Source of the DNA: Pseudomonadota bacterium
Lineage (GTDB): Bacteria; Pseudomonadota; Gammaproteobacteria; Halothiobacillales; Halothiobacillaceae
DNA length: 22,001 bases
NCBI GenBank assembly: GCA_021795795.1
Contig: JAJYPA010000081.1
Coordinates: forward strand, 1-22,001
Direction: 5' to 3'
Made by a program: the position numbers and the translations under genes. Shown one piece after another: positions 16,110 through 22,001 of the stretch (its first letter is position 1; each line of letters begins with the position of its first letter). The notes beneath the pieces are model-generated. The model made no database searches. It worked only from the letters and a program-made list of their open reading frames with translations, and was not told the DNA's origin.

Positions 16110-18683
16110 TCATGATGTGAGTATTCCCGTGTCATGACACCATTTGCACCCTTCGCCAGAGCAGGAGGGGCAAACCTGAACATTTGGGTTTGCTGGGTTT
16201 GCTGGGTTATTTTCACCGGCCATATATAAACTGTCAGTTGTATTACCATTTGTTTGACAGTTTTCACGCTGGGAATGAAACATACCCTTAAAACCCTGCA
16301 AACCCTGATTAGTGACTTTCCATGCCACCCCAAGATGTGTCTCCCGGCCTTTCATTACTTGAAGACCTTCAACAATCCTATTTTCGTGGCGTCGCAAGTA
16401 TTTGCCTAGCCGCCTGATATTTATGGAACCTTTGCTGTTTCCAGCAACTGCGTCCAAAGCCCCCAGAAGCTCGGCATCAGTGTTGAAGGTAGCTTTTTCT
16501 ACCAAGTCCTTCAGTGTGATAAACCGTTCACCGATCAGCGCGTGCCAACCTTGCAGAATGGCGCTGAGGTCTTCGGCTTCTGGGTCAGTAGCGCGTTCTC
16601 TACTCACAACGTCCAGTGGGTCAGCCATTGGACAGGGTGCGAGACCGTCCTCAATTAAGGTTAAAACTGCGGCGCGCACAGAATCGTTCCAGGCGTTAAA
16701 GCTGCCCAAACTGCCCTCCTTATGTGGCCGTGCATATTTCAAAATGGCGATGGCCGCCGCCTGCATCGCACCAAGATGCACTTGTGTCCACTCGGTCGGG
16801 TCAATATTGAATTGACGAAGCTCAGCCCTTTCAACCTTCGGGTCAACGCGGATTGTCAGCGTGCGCCTGGTTAAATCAGCAGCAGGGATCAGGTTTATCC
16901 CAGTCGCCATAAGTAGCATCCTTGTTGGGATTTTTGCAGTGGCACTTTGGCCCAGTAATCGGGACGAGTATCTTTCAGAGGTAATGACTGCGGCTAGGTC
17001 GTCGCCGCCCAGAGTACCGCTGAGGTTGTCCCACAGCACAGCCGGTGTTCCCTCAAGCAAGGTGGAGAATAGTCGTTTTTGCTGTTCTTCAGGGCTTGCA
17101 CCGAGGCTTGTAACGGATTTGTCGTCCCCCGCCAGTAGTTTGGCGACAATGCCTATATGCGTTTTCCCAGAACCAAATGTTGGCGCTGAAATGATAAACA
17201 TCGGAGACAATGGCAGGATTGGACGTTGTACAGCCGTCAACAACAGCGCCATAGTCGCTCCTGCATCTGCTGGAGAGATAAAAGGCATTTGGCTAAGCGG
17301 GAACCAGAGCGTTTGAATTGCCTCGCGAATATCGTTTGGAATGGGCGCCCAATCTCCTTGATGGTGCAAGTAAAGACCCGTCTGGTCATCATACCCTTGG
17401 CGATCAAGCAGTGTGCCACCAGGTCGCATGATTCTGTGACGTGTCACCCCATTTAACTCGGGGAACTGCCACGCCTCACGCGCTGCAAGTATGCGCTGTG
17501 CAAATTCAAGGGGTAGCTTACTTGCAGCCCATGAACCGCTGCGACCATCGTAACGTTTTATTTCGAAAAGTCGCTCAACGGGATCAAGTAACGCATGGGC
17601 TGAAGCCGGGTAAGTGTTCCCTCTTGAGTCGATCCGGACCAATGTCCCACCAAAATCAAAAACTTCGCGCTTAGCGGTCAGTCGCCCAATCACAGTACGA
17701 AGTAGTTCCGGCCATTTCCCTGAAATAAGCATGAGCTGTACGCGCTCAACCTCGCCAGGCTGTGCCTCGTCCTCTGCTACAGATTCACCCGCAAGTTCTT
17801 CCGCATTCGCAACTGTGACGGCCTCTATTGCTGTTCGGGTAGCGCTTGCGCCATCGCGCACATAAGCATCGCTCCAATCATCGCCCTCTACGTTTGGGAT
17901 GGCTACCTGTCCATGCACCGCTGCTGCGGCGACTCTGGCTGCTTTCTGGCCCACTCCTGTAGCATCGTGGTCGCCACAAAGGATGATCTCTGCCCTTGGG
18001 TATTTTCCCCGGATAGCCTTCGCCGTGGTCAGCATGTTCCCTGCCGAAAAACAGCAGACAACGCCACCTGTAGAGATGGACTCAGCAATGCTCGCCGCTG
18101 TCCCAAAGCCTTCAGCAATATAGATCACGTCGCCGGGATCCCTGAGCCAATACATACCGCCTTTCATCCTGCCGCCCTTGGCGAAGGATTTGCGTCCGGA
18201 TGCGCTGATTTTCTGGAGCGATTGGATTTCTCCGTAGATGTCCCGCACGGATATGACTAAATTCCCAGTGAGATCTTGCATCGCGCCATAAGGAGAGATT
18301 TTCTTTTTGGCAAGATAAGGATGACCAGGTTCGGCTGGATCAAAATTATCCAGCGCCTGCCTGATACGCGTCGCCGCCTTTAAGTAGGCGGCTTCTCGCT
18401 GCTTCTCTGATTCACAACGGGCTTTGGCCTGTTGTTTGAGAAGTACCGCAAGTTCGGTATCGGATAAGTCAGGGTCGCGGACAGCCTGCCAGCCTGCTGT
18501 TAGACCTGTCCTTTTATCGCCAAAAACGGCCCCTTTGCGGCCCGGGAAAATCTTTAGCCAACCTGATTTATCAGAGGCTTTCCCGTTGCTCGAAAAGCGT
18601 ATGAACTCGCCCACTTTTCCGTCGATGATATCGCTCGGGGGATTCAGACCGCGCGAGCGCATGGTATCAAGGAGGCCTCTCAT
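16110..18683 (-). CDS. TOPRIM primase / DUF927-like P-loop protein of an integrative element
   Basis: About 857 residues. The N-terminal half resembles phage/P4-type primases: an N-terminal GWLKIFPGRKGAVFGDKRTG region and a TOPRIM domain with IYIAEGFGTAASI (Glu191) and ILCGDHDATGVGQKAA (Asp238, Asp240). The C-terminal half is a DUF927-like P-loop NTPase with APTFGSGKT at about 500-508, followed by PAVLWDNLSG and TRRTLTIRVDP. The extreme C-terminus has a compact zinc-knuckle-like CPSCSGEGCKWC. It likely primes and unwinds DNA for replication of a mobile element. The ATG at 18683 is preferred over ATG 18695 and TTG 18716: it has GGGGGA just upstream and overlaps the stop of a 25-codon ORF as ATGA. 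The gene ends some 75 bases from the IS5 remnant. Confidence 0.85.
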   Translation of the reverse strand: MRGLLDTMRSRGLNPPSDIIDGKVGEFIRFSSNGKASDKSGWLKIFPGRKGAVFGDKRTGLTAGWQAVRDPDLSDTELAVLLKQQAKARCESEKQREAAYLKAATRIRQALDNFDPAEPGHPYLAKKKISPYGAMQDLTGNLVISVRDIYGEIQSLQKISASGRKSFAKGGRMKGGMYWLRDPGDVIYIAEGFGTAASIAESISTGGVVCCFSAGNMLTTAKAIRGKYPRAEIILCGDHDATGVGQKAARVAAAAVHGQVAIPNVEGDDWSDAYVRDGASATRTAIEAVTVANAEELAGESVAEDEAQPGEVERVQLMLISGKWPELLRTVIGRLTAKREVFDFGGTLVRIDSRGNTYPASAHALLDPVERLFEIKRYDGRSGSWAASKLPLEFAQRILAAREAWQFPELNGVTRHRIMRPGGTLLDRQGYDDQTGLYLHHQGDWAPIPNDIREAIQTLWFPLSQMPFISPADAGATMALLLTAVQRPILPLSPMFIISAPTFGSGKTHIGIVAKLLAGDDKSVTSLGASPEEQQKRLFSTLLEGTPAVLWDNLSGTLGGDDLAAVITSERYSSRLLGQSATAKIPTRMLLMATGINLIPAADLTRRTLTIRVDPKVERAELRQFNIDPTEWTQVHLGAMQAAAIAILKYARPHKEGSLGSFNAWNDSVRAAVLTLIEDGLAPCPMADPLDVVSRERATDPEAEDLSAILQGWHALIGERFITLKDLVEKATFNTDAELLGALDAVAGNSKGSINIRRLGKYLRRHENRIVEGLQVMKGRETHLGVAWKVTNQGLQGFKGMFHSQRENCQTNGNTTDSLYMAGENNPANPANPNVQVCPSCSGEGCKWCHDTGILTS

Positions 18684-18757
18684 TTTGTCCCCCATACTAC
18701 GAGGCCGAGAGAACAAGAAAAAAATGCGAGAATAATGGCGATGATGTCAGGGCTCAT
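18680..18757 (-). CDS. 25-residue hydrophobic peptide ORF coupled to the primase gene
   Basis: On the minus strand an ATG at 18757 has an exceptionally strong ribosome binding site, GGGGGGAGGTGATAAA, directly before it. The frame runs 25 codons, begins MSPDIIAIILAFF, is almost wholly hydrophobic (one predicted membrane helix, about residues 4-22) and ends TGA overlapping the primase start codon as ATGA. The HTH gene upstream ends 4 bases before this ATG and its last codons encode the ribosome binding site. It may be a genuine small membrane peptide or a leader ORF whose translation feeds ribosomes to the primase start. It is too short for homology assessment by eye. Confidence 0.6.
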   Translation of the reverse strand: MSPDIIAIILAFFSCSLGLVVWGTK

Positions 18758-18761
18758 TTTA

Positions 18762-19025
18762 TCACCTCCCCCCGATTTGCCGTTTGGCTAGCCACTCCGC
18801 CAGGTCCGCAACACGATATCTAACTAAGCGTCCTGTCTTGAAATATCGTAAGTCATATCGGCGCGTGCAACGCCAATTTTGTAAGGTTGAAGGCTTAACC
18901 TGCAATACGGCTGCTGCAGTACGCTCGCTCAACATCAGTTGATGTGGGGAGATGTCTTTGCCGCAATCAAGCTGTCTGATAATTTCAACAATTATCTGTT
19001 TAATTAGATCGTTATAATGATCCAT
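18762..19025 (-). CDS. AlpA-like helix-turn-helix regulator/excisionase
   Basis: An 87-residue protein from ATG 19025, chosen because GAGG lies six bases upstream; the open frame extends to 19088 but with no comparable ribosome binding site. The C-terminal half is an HTH_17-like domain: SERTAAAVLQVKPSTLQNWR as helix-turn-helix and YFKTGRLVRYRVADLAEWLAKR as wing. AlpA/excisionase proteins of this kind regulate or excise P4-like prophages and integrative elements (family knowledge). The gene is followed by a 25-codon ORF and the primase in one tight run, so it most likely controls that module. It resembles the BREX-heading HTH protein in fold, not closely in sequence. Confidence 0.8.
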   Translation of the reverse strand: MDHYNDLIKQIIVEIIRQLDCGKDISPHQLMLSERTAAAVLQVKPSTLQNWRCTRRYDLRYFKTGRLVRYRVADLAEWLAKRQIGGR

Positions 19026-19114
19026 GGTTGACCTCACTGATCTTTGAGAGAAGATAAGGTTAGCCAAGTGTTCATCAAAGAAGATCAAAAATAACCGTAT
19101 AAATTCGCGTTTAT

Positions 19115-19379
19115 TTTGTTGACAGGTTCAGCGCCCTACGTCAGGTGTTACGCAAGACCCGCCATACGACCGATGTGGAAGCGCTGATCCGGGTGATGGT
19201 CCTCAACCGGCTCTGCAATCCCGAATCGAAACTGGGCGGACTGCGCTGGGTGGAAACAGTCTCTGGAGTTTGTCCTGGCCGTACCGGGGCGACGGTACCA
19301 GGAATTTACCGATCTGCTGGTGTCTTCCATCCACGATGGCCAAGGCGAGGTTCTGGATGTCCGCCGTGTAAAAAAATAG
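19115..19379 (+). pseudogene. IS1634-family transposase, internal fragment with deletion
   Basis: From about 19118 a plus-strand frame reads RFSALRQVLRKTRHTTD and then DVEALIRVMVLNRLCNPESK and LGGLRWVETV, characteristic of the region after the N-terminus of IS1634-family transposases. At about 19260 the frame shifts, apparently across an internal deletion, to LEFVLAVPGRRYQEF and EVLDVRRVKK, ending at TAG 19379. Neither the N-terminus nor the catalytic C-terminal part is present, so it is nonfunctional. A separate N-terminal fragment of the same family lies at 21398-21646. Confidence 0.78.
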
Positions 19380-19484
19380 ACGCTTCTCAGCAATTGACGC
19401 TGTTGTAGTGGAGCGTTTTGAAATCGTTACTAACGATATCGATAAGTTGTAAGATTAGATTAACTGTCGAGCACGGGGCCCGGG

Positions 19485-19857
19485 GCTCATTTTGAGCTCC
19501 ACCCAATATCTCTTGCCGCATCAGCTGCTGGCTCTCTAAGCTTATCTCTTATGTGAAAATTTAAAAAATTCAGTGGTACCACCAGGCTCTTCGATGTTTT
19601 GAGTGGGTGAGATGGAGACCGCAGACCATGCATCTGGGGTCGCACCAATCACTGGTCAACCACCGTCAGTCTCGATCATACCACAACTTCTAGATAAGGC
19701 ATTGGCGCGAAACTACATGGTTACCAACGATATTTCTTGCCTACAAGGTGAGTATCGGGGTCAATTCAAGGTCTCCATATGACGTCCTACTCATCCCTTA
19801 CCTGGTCCCATGGGGACCGGACCTACCCACTCGATCTATCGAGCCCTTAAAATGAGC
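19485..19857. repeat. Gene-free segment with nested inverted repeats
   Basis: No convincing gene lies between 19380 and 20043. Within it, perfect inverted pairs are nested: GCTCATTTT (19485-19493) with AAAATGAGC (19849-19857), GAGTGGGT (19601-19608) with ACCCACTC (19825-19832), and ATGGAGACC (19612-19620) with GGTCTCCAT (19770-19778). Local dyads near the right end are GGTCCCATGGGGACC (19804-19817 region) and CTCGATCTATCGAG (19831-19844 region). The layout suits either a structured RNA of about 250-370 bases or the ends of a degenerate insertion sequence; GCTCATTTT-like words are reminiscent of IS21-family termini, but no istAB genes are present. Outside it, ATCGTT/AACGAT (19423-19437) and the palindrome GCGTGCACGC (19959-19968) are further small dyads. 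Confidence 0.5.
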
Positions 19858-20043
19858 AGGTATTTCTTCGATTTACCGAGTATACTGTAACACAAAACGA
19901 TATTTTATATGCTCAAACACAAGGTTGTCTTTATAAGAGGTTTATATCGTCTTGTTGTGCGTGCACGCGCCATCATTTATTCAATGCAAAAATTTACTGA
20001 TAAAATAGCTATAGTTAAGAAATGTTGGTAATAAGGAGAAAAC

Positions 20044-20772
20044 ATGCTATCCCGTGATATAAAGATGCGCCTTTGGTACATGCCTTTTGCTCTAATTGGG
20101 CGTGGTAGTTTTTGTTTTTTACTGATGACCATGGCATTGCTAGCCGTCACTTTTTTGCCCTCTATTCTGTTCTTTGCCGCTTTGTTCATTTGGATCCCAA
20201 CTTTATGGATTCTCTACGCAAGGGTATATTATCACTGGTCGTTTGCTGAAACTTGGATAAGAATCCGGCGACATGTACGATCTATACTCATCATCTTCGC
20301 TTTTTATTCAGTTCCAGTTGTGTTGACGGCTGGACTATTTAGGACGGTCAGTCTGCGGGACTATAGAGCTTGGATGTATCCCGGTGCGGGCAGTAGTGCG
20401 CATAGTATATGGTTGCGTTTTTGCGATAAACTTCCCTTGGCTTTTTTGCTAATTATTTTTGGGTATTTTCTATTCTGGCCGGCTATATCAGCAATTATGT
20501 TTTTGGACAAGAAAATAACTCCGATGGATATGATGATTTCGACATCGGAGATATTTGAACGTCTTTCTTTCCCAAAGCTAGTGATAATTACAAGTATAGT
20601 ACTAGGCTTTTATTGGATCTTGTCGGAATATATTGCCAGAGTTTTTATGTCTTGGGAATCGGTAGCAGTGATGGTGGTGTTGACGATTTTCACCGTTATT
20701 CTGTCTGGGTGGTCATTTGCTTTTGGGCTGACTTTGGATTACTACCTGGATATCTCCAATAAGGATGAATGA
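20044..20772 (+). CDS. Orphan polytopic membrane protein of unknown function
   Basis: A 242-residue protein with AAGGAG seven bases before its ATG, which makes it a convincing gene despite its isolation. Hydrophobic segments at about 22-40, 40-58, 78-98, 130-152, 178-198 and 206-230 suggest five or six membrane helices, with basic loops (YYHWSFAETWIRIRRHVRS) and a soluble acidic C-terminus. I do not recognise a family. Base composition is more AT-rich than the BREX genes, and it lies among IS fragments and repeat DNA with no co-oriented neighbour, so recent acquisition with the mobile-element debris is plausible. A candidate AT-rich promoter region lies at 19980-20020, but no clear -35/-10 pair stands out. 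Confidence 0.75.
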   Translation: MLSRDIKMRLWYMPFALIGRGSFCFLLMTMALLAVTFLPSILFFAALFIWIPTLWILYARVYYHWSFAETWIRIRRHVRSILIIFAFYSVPVVLTAGLFRTVSLRDYRAWMYPGAGSSAHSIWLRFCDKLPLAFLLIIFGYFLFWPAISAIMFLDKKITPMDMMISTSEIFERLSFPKLVIITSIVLGFYWILSEYIARVFMSWESVAVMVVLTIFTVILSGWSFAFGLTLDYYLDISNKDE

Positions 20773-20969
20773 AGTCAATGTGTTTCCCGACTAAAAAAAT
20801 CAAACTCAGCGTATGCAAAACTAAAAAACGATAATGCATCTTATCAGGAGAATATCACTGCGGTGATTGTAGCAATTCCCGACAAATTATGTAGACAGAA
20901 ACAAAGACAAAGAGATAACCTTGGTGGCCCAAAGGTATATAGGGATGACCCGCAGTAAAGCCGAAGGTA

Positions 20970-21024
20970 ACGCCACTGTAATGCCACTGTAATGCCACTG
21001 TAATGCCACTGTAATGCCACTGTA
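20970..21024. repeat. Five tandem copies of an 11-bp repeat
   Basis: The unit ATGCCACTGTA is repeated head to tail five times (20970-20980, 20981-20991, 20992-21002, 21003-21013, 21014-21024); only the first differs, with ACGCC instead of ATGCC, and a partial ATGCA follows. An 11-base period puts each copy on nearly the same face of the helix, as in iteron or cooperative operator arrays. There is no spacer between copies, so this is not a CRISPR array. Recent slippage expansion would also explain the near identity. Confidence 0.9.
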
Positions 21025-21090
21025 ATGCATGTTCACAGCACTACGTTACAAAAATTACTGGGCGTAAGAGCATTATGAAGTGCATTACAG
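21020..21090. repeat. 10-bp inverted repeat using the tandem-repeat word
   Basis: CTGTAATGCA at 21020-21029, formed by the last tandem unit and the following bases, is matched by its exact complement TGCATTACAG at 21081-21090, with 51 bases between. The right arm therefore presents the repeat word in opposite orientation, as expected if one protein binds both the direct repeats and an inverted site. Confidence 0.7.
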
Positions 21091-21397
21091 AACGCGGTGT
21101 AGAAGTCTCGCTTTTTAACCATGCGCCCTCGCGGATGCAAGTGTTTTATAAGGGATGTATAGTGCTCGTGTCCAAATCTAAGCAGAAAGGCAGCAGGATA
21201 CAAAACTCCTGCCCGTGCAGCGATATTCATCCATTCCCCCGAGTTCGACAGTTCATCGGCTAAAATCGTCCATTTTGTAACGCCACCCCAGCATTCATAG
21301 GGGTTTCAGCGTCCATTTTCTCAAACTTCTGTGGTGGCACGCTTTATCTCATAGATACTTTTATTTACATGACGATTAACACTGATAAAGTGGCGGC

Positions 21398-21646
21398 ATG
21401 CATGTGAAGATAACCACCTCTGGCAGCCGCCGCTATGTCCAGCTTGTCGAGTCCTACCGGGATGATGCCGGAAAGGTTAAAAAGCGGACCGTCGCCACAC
21501 TGGGGCGGCTGGATCAGGTCGACAGTCAGTTGAATGCCGAGATTCAGGGCTTGATGAAGGTCAGTGGTCAGGTACCCACCCCGATGCCAACGATTTCTTC
21601 TCCACCATCCAACGCTTTTGAAGAAGCGCGTGCTTTAGGCGATTGA
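21398..21646 (+). pseudogene. IS1634-family transposase, N-terminal fragment
   Basis: An 82-residue frame starting MHVKITTSGSRRYVQLVES and RDDAGKVKKRTVATLGRLDQ matches the N-terminus of IS1634-family transposases, which are normally over 500 residues. The match continues to FEEARALGD, the conserved end of the N-terminal region, then stops at TGA 21644-21646, where unrelated sequence belonging to the IS110-family element begins. The likely history is insertion of the IS110-family element into, or deletion next to, this transposase gene; the remainder might lie beyond the right edge. Confidence 0.8.
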
Positions 21647-21715
21647 CCTGTTTTGCCATCAATCGTTTACAGCCTGCGCAACGCCTTTTGTTGAACTTCA
21701 ACAATTCTGTAACCA

Positions 21716-22001
21716 TTACGATATGGAAGCCGCTTTTATTGTGTGACTTGCCATATATTCTGTATTTTTCACCAGCAGTGCCCAGATGGTTCGGGCCATC
21801 TTGTTGGCCTGTGCCACGACAACCACGTTGTGGGGCCGTCGGCAGAGCAGCTTGTCCATCCAGGGATTCCGGTTCTTGATCTGGAAATTCACCACTGCCC
21901 GCGCTCCGTGGGTGAGCAGCTTTCGCAGATAGCTGTCTCCGCGTTTACTGATGCCCAGCAACCGGACCTTACCGCCGGTTCCACTCTGGCGGGGAACCAG
22001 C
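21716..22001 (-). CDS. IS110-family transposase, C-terminal end (runs off right edge)
   Basis: The minus-strand frame is open from the window edge to a stop at 21716, about 95 residues. It reads LVPRQSGTGGKVRLLGISKR, then GDSYLRKLLTHGARAVVNF and RRPHNVVVVAQANKMARTIW, which is the Transposase_20 C-terminal domain of IS110-family (IS116/IS110/IS902) elements, including the region of the catalytic serine neighbourhood. The N-terminal DEDD part is outside the window. These elements use an element-encoded bridge RNA for target choice (established for IS110-family members); the non-coding end on this side lies at about 21647-21715. No frame disruption is visible in this part. Confidence 0.88.
   Translation of the reverse strand, partial: LVPRQSGTGGKVRLLGISKRGDSYLRKLLTHGARAVVNFQIKNRNPWMDKLLCRRPHNVVVVAQANKMARTIWALLVKNTEYMASHTIKAASIS

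Larger units (their letters stand above)
20773..21397. other. Gene-free region between the membrane protein gene and an IS fragment
   Basis: No reading frame here has a credible start and family resemblance. The stretch contains a short dyad ATCAC/GTGAT (20854-20867), an imperfect ACCTTGG/CCAAAGGT dyad (about 20926-20944), the 11-bp tandem repeat array (20970-21024) and an inverted repeat linked to it (21020-21090). Two copies of CGTCCATTTT lie at about 21267 and 21315, the latter probably near the lost left end of the IS1634-family element that starts coding at 21398. Confidence 0.5.

Noticed and set aside
18684..18716. TTG (18716) or ATG (18695) as primase start
   Set aside because: Neither has a ribosome binding site; the ATG at 18683 has GGGGGA and an ATGA overlap with the preceding small ORF.
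19118..19146. TTGACA at about 19119 as a plus-strand promoter
   Set aside because: No acceptable -10 element occurs 16-18 bases downstream, and the site lies at the edge of an IS fragment.
19441..19900. tmRNA, RNase P RNA or group II intron in the gene-free block
   Set aside because: None of the hallmark conserved sequences (tmRNA ends, RNase P core, intron domain V) could be found on either strand.
20970..21030. CRISPR array
   Set aside because: The 11-bp units are directly adjacent with no spacers, and no cas gene is present.

Overview
The window is a defence island joined to a decaying mobile-element region, probably from a mid-GC gammaproteobacterium or a close relative. The lineage is an inference from protein flavour, operon style and the IS families (IS5, IS1634, IS110); there is no rRNA or housekeeping gene to anchor it.

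Positions 1 to about 15,420 hold a nearly complete type 1 BREX phage-defence operon, all on the minus strand and read from right to left. It starts at a strong sigma70-type promoter (15391-15418), followed by a small helix-turn-helix gene, brxA, brxB, brxC, an AlbA/Schlafen-type ATP-binding protein, pglX, a YhcG-like (DUF1016) PD-(D/E)XK nuclease, pglZ, and brxL, which runs off the left edge. Most junctions are overlapping or within a few bases, so this is one translationally coupled operon. The six standard BREX genes supply recognition and methylation (PglX), the large P-loop protein BrxC, the phosphatase-fold PglZ, the AAA+ BrxL and the small BrxA/BrxB. Two genes are additions: the AlbA-type gene between brxC and pglX, and the nuclease between pglX and pglZ. 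The AlbA-type gene is bracketed by imperfect 29-bp inverted repeats, and removing the bracketed segment would restore an ordinary short brxC-pglX junction. The PglX gene carries an AT-rich stretch (about 5930-6600) where specificity would be expected to lie.

Positions 15,420-19,100 hold a frameshifted IS5-family remnant and then a compact minus-strand module: an AlpA-like HTH gene, a previously overlooked 25-residue hydrophobic ORF with a very strong ribosome binding site, and a TOPRIM primase/P-loop protein. The 25-residue ORF ends in an ATGA overlap with the primase start. This module resembles the replication/control segment of P4-like or ICE-type integrative elements, so the BREX operon is plausibly cargo of such an element. 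No integrase or att site is visible.

Positions 19,100-22,001 are IS debris and unexplained DNA: an IS1634-family middle fragment, a gene-free stretch with nested inverted repeats (19485-19857), an orphan polytopic membrane protein with its own RBS, five tandem 11-bp repeats with an adjacent inverted repeat, an IS1634-family N-terminal fragment, and the C-terminal end of an IS110-family transposase leaving the right edge.
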